This document shows, piece by piece, positions 1-6,840 of a stretch of DNA of 64,000 bases. Made by a program: the position numbers and the translations under genes. Origin of the DNA: Anaerobaca sp035448545 (lineage in GTDB: Bacteria > Planctomycetota > Phycisphaerae > Sedimentisphaerales > Anaerobacaceae); contig DAOTJE010000020.1 in NCBI GenBank assembly GCA_035448545.1, positions 1-64,000 on the forward strand, given 5' to 3'. The first letter of the stretch is position 1. Each line of letters begins with the position of its first letter. Under the pieces are notes generated by a model. That model was not told where the DNA came from. It was given only the letters and a program-made list of their open reading frames with translations, and did not search any database.

Positions 1-93
1 AGCGATCCTGTTTATCCCTATCCACCGCGCCAGGTCTCGACTCTACCCTATTTTGGGGTTGACGGCGGCGTGGGGGGAGGGTAGCGTGGCGTC

Positions 94-297
94 ATGCCAA
101 GGTTTGCGCGGACAGTTGCGGCCGGGTGTGCCCATCACATTACGCAGCGGGGCAACAACCGGCAGGATGTGTTCTTCGTCGACGACGATCGGCGGGTGTA
201 TCTGGAACTTCTGGCCGAGCAGGCGGAGCAGTGCGGCCCAGTCAGCCCCTCGGTCGGGAGGTGGTCCCTCGGACAAGGGGTATCCGCTGGGGGGTGA
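94..297 (+). pseudogene. truncated REP-associated (Y1, IS200-like) transposase
   Basis: The first 47 or so residues read like the N-terminus of a RAYT/Y1 transposase: an Ala-Arg start, then HHITQRGNNRQDVFF and a D-x3-YLELL segment, which match the family's conserved HHI-RGN-x5-FF opening. A GGAGGG ribosome site precedes the ATG. After about position 235 the family match ends, and the frame stops at 297. The catalytic HUH motif and tyrosine, expected further on, are absent, so this is a dead fragment. The following stretch (298-590) has open frames, but none resembles a protein family and I see nothing else in it except the promoter before ftsW. RAYT enzymes mobilise REP palindromes, and a REP-like pair occurs at 13063-13186. 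Confidence 0.72.
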
Positions 298-512
298 ATG
301 GGGGGATACCACGCTCTCGCACGATTCCTCGGGCTATCGCGCACGACGCTTCACGCGCTACGCTTTGCGCAAGCCGGAGGCTGGAGGCGGCAGGCCGGAG
401 GGAACCAAGGCAACGCATCTGCCTTTTCACGCATCTGCGCATCTACGTTTCAACGCGGGGCGACGTGCGGCGAGTCGCGGGCGACGGCTGCATCTTGAGT
501 GTTTTTTGCAGA

Positions 513-542
513 TTGAAAAGGGGGTTTGCCGAAAGATAAGAT
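513..542 (+). promoter_or_regulatory. candidate promoter for ftsW-murG
   Basis: TTGAAA (513-518) and TAAGAT (537-542) are separated by 18 bp and lie 50 bp before the ftsW start. The match is moderate (4/6 and 4-5/6), so this is a prediction from sequence only. Confidence 0.35.
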
Positions 543-591
543 GGGAAACATGTGTCCGGGCGGTGTGCGTCCGGCGGTAGGGCAATGATAA

Positions 592-1791
592 ATGCTTAGT
601 TCGACAGCAGTTATGAGTGAACCGCGAAGCCGGCTGGCCGACTACATCGCGACGGTTATCGTGTTCCTGATGGGCCTGGGGGCGGTGATGGTGTTCTCGG
701 CGGGGGCGAATCTCGGCTACGAGTTCGACCTGAAGCGGTTCTACGCGTTTCCGGCATTGCGTCAGATCATGTTCTTCCCGATAGCGGTCATCGTGCTGCT
801 GGTCGCCTCGGCGATCGACTACCGCTGGCTGCGGCTGCGCGACCGCTGGTGGAAGTCGGCGCCGGTGTGGCTGGTGCTCGTCTCGATCGTGCTGCTGGTT
901 GTCGTGCTGATCCCACAATTGGGCACCGAGATCAACCAGGCGCGGCGCTGGCTGCGGCTAACCATCGGGCCGGTGAGCATCAGCTTCCAGCCGTCGGAGC
1001 TGGCGAAGTGGTCGATGGTGTTCGGTCTGGCAGCAGTGTGCGCCCGCTCGGAGCCGGACGTGCGCCGCTACTGGACGTGGTTTGTGCCGCTATGCGGCCT
1101 GATCGGCCTGGTCTGCGGGCTGATCGTGGTGGAGGACTTTGGCACCGCCGCGTTCGTGGCGCTGATCAGCTTCGTGATCCTGACGATCGCAGGTGTCCGG
1201 TGGTGGCACATGCTGACGCTGGTCCCGTTCGCGGGCGCCGGCATCGTGGCGGGCCTGGTTCATTCGCCGCACCGCATCAAGCGGCTGCTGGCGTTCCTCC
1301 AGCCGGAGAAATGGCCCGATGTTGTCTATCAGGCGAATCAGTCGCTGATCGCTATTGGTTCCGGCGGCGTGTGGGGCAAGGGGCTGGGCGAAGGCATCTC
1401 CAAGTACGGCCATTTGCCTGAGGACACCACCGATTTCGTCTTCGCGGTCGTCGGAGAGGAACTGGGCCTGGTCGGCACGATCGGCGTCATCAGCCTGTTT
1501 GTGCTGTTCATCTGCTTGAGCTGGGTGGTTGTGATGCGCTGTCGCGACCGCTTCGGCCGGTTGCTGGCAGCCGGCGTCGTCCTGACGATCGGCATCCAGG
1601 CGGCGCTGAACATCGGTGTCGTGACGGTGGTCCTGCCGACCAAGGGGATTCCGCTGCCGTTCATCAGCTCGGGCGGGACGAGCATGCTGTTGTCAGCCGC
1701 GGCGGTCGGTGTGCTGCTCAACATCGCGTCGCAAACCGACCAGGGCGATCCGGAATCGCCCGCCGACACCGGCGACGATACGCACACGTGA
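592..1791 (+). CDS. ftsW: FtsW-type peptidoglycan glycosyltransferase (SEDS family)
   Basis: This is a multi-spanning inner-membrane protein of 399 residues, the usual length for FtsW/RodA. SEDS proteins polymerise lipid II glycan strands at the septum or side wall. Family marks are the hydrophobic helices throughout, a QPSELAK segment near residue 133, PEDTTDFVFAVVGEELG near 276-292 (which holds the conserved loop aspartate) and PLPFISSGGTSML near the end. I call FtsW rather than RodA because murG follows 39 bp later, the usual division-cluster order. The rest of the division cluster is not in view to the left, where a transposase remnant lies. A second ATG at 613 is an alternative start; neither has a strong ribosome site. 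Confidence 0.9.
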   Translation: MLSSTAVMSEPRSRLADYIATVIVFLMGLGAVMVFSAGANLGYEFDLKRFYAFPALRQIMFFPIAVIVLLVASAIDYRWLRLRDRWWKSAPVWLVLVSIVLLVVVLIPQLGTEINQARRWLRLTIGPVSISFQPSELAKWSMVFGLAAVCARSEPDVRRYWTWFVPLCGLIGLVCGLIVVEDFGTAAFVALISFVILTIAGVRWWHMLTLVPFAGAGIVAGLVHSPHRIKRLLAFLQPEKWPDVVYQANQSLIAIGSGGVWGKGLGEGISKYGHLPEDTTDFVFAVVGEELGLVGTIGVISLFVLFICLSWVVVMRCRDRFGRLLAAGVVLTIGIQAALNIGVVTVVLPTKGIPLPFISSGGTSMLLSAAAVGVLLNIASQTDQGDPESPADTGDDTHT

Positions 1792-1830
1792 CCTCAATAC
1801 AAGACCGCACCACGAGCAGGGAGGCTGTCC

Positions 1831-2955
1831 TTGAGCAACATCTCGTTCTTCTTCGCCGGCGGGGGGACCGGGGGACACATCTATCCGGCCCTGGCGGTGG
1901 CCGAGCAGATTGTCGAACGCCGGGGCGATGCGAGCATTCACTTCCTGTGCAGCACGCGCGAGGTCGACCGACGGATTCTCGACCGGACGGGCTTGGCGTA
2001 CACCGAACTGCCGGCGACGGGTCTGTACTTCGATCCGCGCCGTCTCATCGCGTTCTGCCGGACATTCCGCCAGAGCTACCGCCGGGCCCGAAGCCTGATC
2101 GCGAGTAGTTCCCGTCCCGTGGTGATCGGGGCCGGCGGGTTCGTCGCTGCGCCGGTGTGCATGGCCGGCCACAGGCTCGGCGTGCCGGTCGCGCTGGTCA
2201 ACGTGGACCTCGCGCCCGGCCGGGCCAACCGGCTCACCGCCCGCTGGGCCGATGAGATCTTCGTCCAGTTCGAGGAAAGCGCGAAGCACTTCAGCGCGCG
2301 CCGTGCGAAGGTCGCGGCGGTCGGCTGTCCGTTGCGACGCGACTTCGCCCGGCCGGACCGCACGCGGGCGATCGAATCGCTGGGCCTGGACCCGGGCAAG
2401 AAGGTCCTGCTGATCACGGGCGCTTCGAGCGGCTCGATGCGCATCAACGAGGCGGTCGGCATGCTGCTGCCCAAGCTGGAGGCGTTTGCTGACACGTGGC
2501 AGATCGTCCACCTGACCGGCCTGGACAACCTCGACGATGTGACGCGCCGCTACGAGGGCGTACGCATCCGTCACACCATCGTCAGTTATTACGATCGGAT
2601 GCCCGACCTTCTCGCGGCGGCCGACCTGCTCGTCGGTCGCAGCGGCGCCGTCAGCGTCGCCGAGTACGCGGTCGCGGGCGTGCCGAGCATCTGCATGCCG
2701 TATCCGCATCACAAGGACCGCCACCAGTACCTCAATGCGGGTAAGCTCGTCGAGGTGGGTGCCGCGGTGATCGTCGACGACGTCCGCGACGCCGACGACC
2801 GCGCCGCCTGGCTCTGGGAGGAGCTGGAGTCGCTGCTGCGCGACGACGTCACACGAAGCGAGATGGCCGCTGCCTGCAAGCTGGTCGCCAAGCCGAACGC
2901 GGCGTCCGACATCGCCGAGCGGCTGATCGCGCTGGCCGAACGCTCCGGCGCCTGA
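1831..2955 (+). CDS. murG: MurG, UDP-GlcNAc:lipid I N-acetylglucosaminyltransferase
   Basis: MurG adds GlcNAc to lipid I on the cytoplasmic membrane face to make lipid II, the substrate of FtsW. The 374-residue protein has the glycine-rich GGGTGGHIYPALAVAE loop near residues 9-24, a GAGGFVAAPV second glycine loop, and a C-terminal nucleotide-sugar site with RSGAVSVAEYAVAGVPS followed by PYPHHKDRHQ. The start is TTG at 1831 with an AGGGAGG ribosome site at about 1818-1824; no better ATG fits the family N-terminus. It is probably co-transcribed with ftsW. Confidence 0.95.
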   Translation: MSNISFFFAGGGTGGHIYPALAVAEQIVERRGDASIHFLCSTREVDRRILDRTGLAYTELPATGLYFDPRRLIAFCRTFRQSYRRARSLIASSSRPVVIGAGGFVAAPVCMAGHRLGVPVALVNVDLAPGRANRLTARWADEIFVQFEESAKHFSARRAKVAAVGCPLRRDFARPDRTRAIESLGLDPGKKVLLITGASSGSMRINEAVGMLLPKLEAFADTWQIVHLTGLDNLDDVTRRYEGVRIRHTIVSYYDRMPDLLAAADLLVGRSGAVSVAEYAVAGVPSICMPYPHHKDRHQYLNAGKLVEVGAAVIVDDVRDADDRAAWLWEELESLLRDDVTRSEMAAACKLVAKPNAASDIAERLIALAERSGA

Positions 2956-3083
2956 CAAGCCCGAAGCCATCGGCAAGCTCCCGGTTGCCGCTGCCACCCA
3001 CGCATGCAATTCGTGGTGTGGACGTGAGGGCATACTTGTCCCGACGAAGGTAATCCGCCGAGGGCGGATCACTCCAAACGCAC

Positions 3084-3111
3084 TTGACGCGGGGCGGGGG
3101 CGTGGTAGCAT
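3084..3111 (+). promoter_or_regulatory. candidate promoter for the DUF1080 gene
   Basis: TTGACG (3084-3089) is followed 16 bp later by TAGCAT (3106-3111). The start codon is at 3155 behind an AAGGAG site, so this mRNA would carry a normal leader of about 35 bases. Confidence 0.5.
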
Positions 3112-3154
3112 GGTCGCATTGTCAATCCCTTTGGAACAGTAAGGAGCTCAAGCA

Positions 3155-4132
3155 ATGACCACGCACGCCGCCACCCGACTCGTCGTCCTCAGTCTCGTCG
3201 CTCTGACCGCCTCGGCGGGCTGGGCCGATCCGTTCATGGGCCAGTACGCCGGAACGTTCTACCCCGACAGTCTCACGCAGATGCCTGCGACCGCTGTCGT
3301 CGTGGCTGAAGGCGAAGACCACTACCGCGTCCGCATCGAAGCGACGAGCAACGACTCGCAGCGTGCGGCAACCACCGTCGAAGTCTACGCCAGCAAGAGC
3401 GGCTTCGAGGCGCTGATCGGCTCGCGCTCCGGCGGATACCACTGGCATGGTCAGATCAAGGACGGCCATCTGTCCGTTGCCAGCGAGTACGGCCTGCATT
3501 TCGAGTTGGACAAGGTCGTGCGCCAGAGCCCGAAGGAAGGGCTCGAGCCGCCCGCCGGCGCGGTTGTGCTGCTGCCATACAAGCAGGGGACCAAGCCCGA
3601 CCTGAGCGCGTGGACGAACCAGGAGTGGAAGGCCCTCGACAGCGGCGCGATGCAGGTGGGCAAAGGCTCGACCACGACGAAGGAGCGGTTCGGCGACATC
3701 AAGCACCTGCACCTGGAGTTCTGGCTGCCACTGGAGCCGCTCAACCGCGGCCAGGGCCGCTGCAATAGCGGGCTGTTCCTCAACGACCTGTACGAGGTCC
3801 AGATCCTCGATTCGTTCGGCCTGGTCGAGACCTCCGGCGATTGCGGCAGTCTCTACAGCGTCAAGCGTCCCGACGTCAACGCGTCGCTGCCGCCGGAAAC
3901 GTGGCAGACGTACGACATCGAGTTCCGCGCGCCGCGGCTGGGCAGCGACGGCAAGGTCAGCGAGGAGGCCCGCATCACGGTCTATCTCAACGGCGTGAAG
4001 ATCCACGACAACGTTGCGATCCCGCGTCCGACCGCCAACCCCAACGCCGACCAGAAACCGACCGGCCCGATCCAACTCCAGGACCACGGCCACCCCATCC
4101 AGTTCCGCAACATCTGGCTGGTCAAAGGCTGA
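3155..4132 (+). CDS. secreted DUF1080 (3-keto-disaccharide hydrolase-like) protein
   Basis: This 325-residue protein has an N-terminal signal peptide (hydrophobic to about residue 24, Ala-Ser-Ala/Gly-Trp-Ala region). The C-terminal two thirds carry the DUF1080 concanavalin-like fold marks: NSGLFLNDLYEVQILDSFG, GSLYSVKRPDVNASLPPETW and WQTYDIEFRAPR. DUF1080 proteins are abundant in planctomycetes and act on 3-keto-glycosides or bind sugars outside the cell. The N-terminal roughly 140 residues (GQYAGTFYP onward) are an extra domain also seen with DUF1080 in this phylum; its role is unknown to me. A strong AAGGAG site precedes the ATG. Confidence 0.85.
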   Translation: MTTHAATRLVVLSLVALTASAGWADPFMGQYAGTFYPDSLTQMPATAVVVAEGEDHYRVRIEATSNDSQRAATTVEVYASKSGFEALIGSRSGGYHWHGQIKDGHLSVASEYGLHFELDKVVRQSPKEGLEPPAGAVVLLPYKQGTKPDLSAWTNQEWKALDSGAMQVGKGSTTTKERFGDIKHLHLEFWLPLEPLNRGQGRCNSGLFLNDLYEVQILDSFGLVETSGDCGSLYSVKRPDVNASLPPETWQTYDIEFRAPRLGSDGKVSEEARITVYLNGVKIHDNVAIPRPTANPNADQKPTGPIQLQDHGHPIQFRNIWLVKG

Positions 4133-4163
4133 CACGAATCGCGACTGACGCGTATCTCGCGCA

Positions 4164-4344
4164 TTGTCATCGCGAGCGCAGCGGTCTTTTGTCATCCCGA
4201 TCGGAGCGCCTTTGTTTCTTGTCACCTTGAGCGAAGCGCAGCGAAGTCGAAAGGTCTGGCCATAGCTGAGACGTGCGCTCCGTTCGCAGCCAGATTCCTC
4301 CGCTGTGGGTCGCTTGCAGCGACCCTCCGGTCGGAATGACAAAG
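4164..4344. repeat. composite palindromic repeat (TTGTCA-type modules)
   Basis: The gap after the DUF1080 gene holds several modules, each opening with TTGTCA followed by a CGAGCG-type core (starts near 4164, 4188 and 4218). The last module pairs with an inverted arm ending in GGTCGGAATGACAAAG at 4344. The segment from CGTTCGCAGCCAGATTCCTCC (4281) to 4344 recurs almost exactly at 5375-5426. Translated, this repeat gives the FRPERSGVE-type peptides that are often mis-annotated as proteins. The two copies flank the pseudopilin gene. Confidence 0.75.
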
Positions 4345-4359
4345 GTGCGTCTGTCCATC

Positions 4360-5106
4360 CTAATAGTCCTTGAACCGACGCATCCACTGCGGCCAGTCCT
4401 CGGGCTCCACGCCTCCGGCCGTGGTCCATTTTCCAGCCGTGTTGAACAGGCCGCTCCACTTCAAGGTCCAAAGTTCCTTGATGTCGACGTGGCGGATCGA
4501 CCAGTCCAAGAAGAGCATGTTGATTCCGCCATTATGGCGATCGATGCACATAGACCCAAGCGGTTTACCTGGCGACTCGGGAACAGGTTCCCAGTCGTAT
4601 GGTCTGACTTCAGTGAACGCAGAGTCCAGAAGGACCGGTATCTCGGCAGTTCCCTTGACTTCCGACGTACCCCAGTAATAGTCCGGCCGCATCGGATGCG
4701 GCGCGCTCGACAACCACTCGTTGACTCCGTAACTCATCTCGACGGTCTGGAAGTTGTATCCCATCTGGTACCACGTCGAGAAGAACGCATTCTCCGGGTC
4801 ATACTTCGTGGCCATTGGGCACTTTGCGAACTCGGAATAGTCCAAGCGATAGCGCTCGAACTTCCACACCCATTGGTGACGCGGCTCTCCAGGCCAGAAC
4901 TGCCGATGGTGGTCCTCAAGGTACATGTTGATGAGCAAGCCCCATTGACGGAGATTCGACCGGCAGACCACCGCACGCGCCTGCTTCCGCGCCCGCGACA
5001 GGGCCGGCAGCAGCAGCGCCATCAGCAGCACGATGATGGAGATGACCACGAGCAGTTCGATCAACGTGAATGCCCGCTGGTTTTCGTTTCGCTTTCTCGC
5101 GCCCAT
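4360..5106 (-). CDS. type II secretion/type IV pilin-like pseudopilin
   Basis: This 248-residue protein has a prepilin leader (short basic stretch, then RAFTLIELLVVISIIVLL), where the peptidase would cut before Phe and the Glu at +5 is present. The -1 residue is Ala rather than the classical Gly, a substitution I believe is common in planctomycetes. A long globular domain follows, ending near RHNGGINMLFLDWSIRHV, which resembles the H-X9-DG motif of planctomycete pseudopilins. I chose the ATG at 5106 because AGAAGGAG lies just upstream and it gives a short leader; an upstream in-frame start at 5145 would add 13 unlikely residues. It is an isolated gene between two repeat elements, with no secretion ATPase nearby. 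Confidence 0.88.
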   Translation of the reverse strand: MGARKRNENQRAFTLIELLVVISIIVLLMALLLPALSRARKQARAVVCRSNLRQWGLLINMYLEDHHRQFWPGEPRHQWVWKFERYRLDYSEFAKCPMATKYDPENAFFSTWYQMGYNFQTVEMSYGVNEWLSSAPHPMRPDYYWGTSEVKGTAEIPVLLDSAFTEVRPYDWEPVPESPGKPLGSMCIDRHNGGINMLFLDWSIRHVDIKELWTLKWSGLFNTAGKWTTAGGVEPEDWPQWMRRFKDY

Positions 5107-5248
5107 CGCCTTCGCACTCCTTCTCACAGCAGGAGTCCCCGCCACCCCACCTGTTCCGCAATGCTCAGGCGCCAGTACTCAATTCACATTCTCGCATCCC
5201 CCTCCATCCCTGTCAGCCCCAAAGTCCAGAACATTCGAGTGCACTGCG

Positions 5249-5462
5249 TGTTTGTAGGTAGGTTCCTGCGGAGGCCAGGAAAGGGGGCTGTCATCTCGAA
5301 GCGCGTGGCGGATGTCATTTCGACTGAGGGCGAAGCCCGCACGGAGAAATCTGGCCGAGGATAAGGCAATAGCCCGTTCGCAGCCAGATTCCTCCACTCC
5401 GCTGCGCTCCGGTCGGAATGACAAAGTCGACTGCGACCCCCGTGCCGGTCTGCCTACAAACA
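5249..5462. mobile_element. MITE-like palindromic element with terminal inverted repeats
   Basis: The ends are TGTTTGTAGGTAG (5249-5261) and CTGCCTACAAACA (5450-5462), a 13-bp inverted repeat with one mismatch, bounding 214 bp. Inside are two inverted arms of about 45 bp: a left arm starting TGTCATTTCGACTGAGGG and, on the other strand, a right arm starting TTGTCATTCCGACCGGAG. The right arm is shared with the repeat at 4281-4344. No transposase is encoded. The remainder of the 553-bp gap (5107-5248 and 5463-5579) shows no gene that I can support. Confidence 0.65.
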
Positions 5463-5579
5463 TCAAGTGCACGCAGAACACTCGCCAAAGATGCGGCCCT
5501 TGGGGCTGACGACGTTTGGCGCGTCCACGCATCTACGCTCCCACGGCCCGCCGGACCAGGCATATTGGGCAAGAAAAGG

Positions 5580-5608
5580 TTGCCGGGGCAGCTCAGAGGG
5601 CCTAATAT
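5580..5608 (+). promoter_or_regulatory. candidate promoter for the PDZ lipoprotein gene
   Basis: TTGCCG (5580-5585) and TAATAT (5603-5608) are exactly 17 bp apart, about 50 bp before the GTG start at 5660. Confidence 0.45.
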
Positions 5609-5659
5609 CGTGGACAGATATGGGGTATTCAAGAAGGGCTTCTTTGAAGGGATTCAACC

Positions 5660-6694
5660 GTGATCGTGCAGACCAAAAGGATTTGTACCGTGATTCTGGG
5701 TGTGGGCGTTGGCATGGCTTTCTCCGGCTGTGGGGGGAGGGCCCGTCCTCTGCAACTGGAGACCAGTACGGGCAAGCCGGAAGTGGTGGTCAAGGCGAGT
5801 ATGAAAGCGGTGGCAGCCTACCTGACCAGCGAGATGCTGACCGGCGACTACATGCTCAAGAGCCAGAATCCGAACGTGCTCGTCTTCAACCGCTATTCGC
5901 CTTACCAGATCAACTATGAAACGGTGCCCGGCGAGAATCGCGTCACGTACAACCTGGTCAATGCGCCCGGGGGCGTGCGGGTCATGATGACCATGGTTAA
6001 CGTGCTGCGGCCGGACTCGGCCTATGAACAGATCACCAGCGATCAGAGCAAGGAGTACGACGCCGCCAGTTCGTATCAAATCGTATTGAACCGGATGAAG
6101 TATCGCCTGGAAACCGAGAACCCGGGACAGCTGGGTGTCAAGCTCGCGGGGTACTATGGGGACAAGATCGAAACCGTTGAGCCGGACAGCCCTGCTGCGA
6201 AAGCGGGACTTCAGGTCGGGGACGTGATTCTGACGGTGGACGGGGTTCCCGTTACGGATGATCCCGTCGCCAATTATGCCCTGATCCTGCATCACCAGGC
6301 GGGAACGACGCACGAGATGGTGGTCAAGCGAAAGAAGGACGTGACGGAGACGGTGTCGGTCGTCTTCGCGCCGATCGAGGAGATTCCCGGCAAGACCGCT
6401 TCGTCGGTTGCGGGTGCGCCGGCTACGGCTCCGGCTGACGCCACGTTCAACGTCGAGAGCATCGGTGCGGTGATCAGCGGCGGCAGGATCGTTTCGGTGA
6501 CGGCCGACGGGCCAGCCGAAAAGGCAGGCCTTCGGGCAGACGACGTGATCACCATGATCGACGGCGAACCGGTAGGAGCCGATTGGGTTCAGAATGCCGG
6601 CAAGCTCGCCGGAAGAACCAACACCTCGGTGGTTCTGACTGTCCAGAGGGGCGAAGAGGAAGTGACGGTTCCCGTGATCCGGAAGAACCCGTAG
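5660..6694 (+). CDS. lipoprotein with two PDZ domains
   Basis: This 344-residue protein has a lipoprotein signal: a basic start, a hydrophobic core and a cysteine in FSGC at about residue 24. Two PDZ-type domains follow a novel N-terminal domain. The first contains VEPDSPAAKAGLQVGDVILTVD around residues 173-195; the second contains VTADGPAEKAGLRADDVITMID around 283-305. An Ala/Pro-rich linker separates them. There is no protease domain, so it is probably a periplasmic scaffold or adaptor rather than a DegP-type enzyme. The start is GTG at 5660, with GAAGGG upstream. It stands alone between the repeat region and polA. Confidence 0.8.
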   Translation: MIVQTKRICTVILGVGVGMAFSGCGGRARPLQLETSTGKPEVVVKASMKAVAAYLTSEMLTGDYMLKSQNPNVLVFNRYSPYQINYETVPGENRVTYNLVNAPGGVRVMMTMVNVLRPDSAYEQITSDQSKEYDAASSYQIVLNRMKYRLETENPGQLGVKLAGYYGDKIETVEPDSPAAKAGLQVGDVILTVDGVPVTDDPVANYALILHHQAGTTHEMVVKRKKDVTETVSVVFAPIEEIPGKTASSVAGAPATAPADATFNVESIGAVISGGRIVSVTADGPAEKAGLRADDVITMIDGEPVGADWVQNAGKLAGRTNTSVVLTVQRGEEEVTVPVIRKNP

Positions 6695-6804
6695 TTGCAC
6701 CAGTGTGGGGCAACGAATAAAAAGAACTCTCGTGTCCCGCGCATCGTGTCGTTTGGGTGTGGTGTGTTGGTGCGCGCTTGCCGGTGTGGGGGCGGCCGGC
6801 GCGC

Positions 6805-6833
6805 TTGACAGGTCCTGCCGGGGGGCATAGAGT
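6805..6833 (+). promoter_or_regulatory. polA promoter abutting the start codon
   Basis: TTGACA (6805-6810), a 17-bp spacer and TAGAGT (6828-6833) are followed by only seven bases before the ATG at 6841. Transcription should begin at or next to the A of the start codon, and no ribosome-binding site is present, so the message is probably leaderless. Confidence 0.68.
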
Positions 6834-6840
6834 GGCGGCC

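Noticed and set aside
5179..5532. Open frame containing the peptide FRPERSGVEESG
   Set aside because: This is translated palindromic repeat DNA, a common false gene; it lies within the MITE-like element at 5249-5462.
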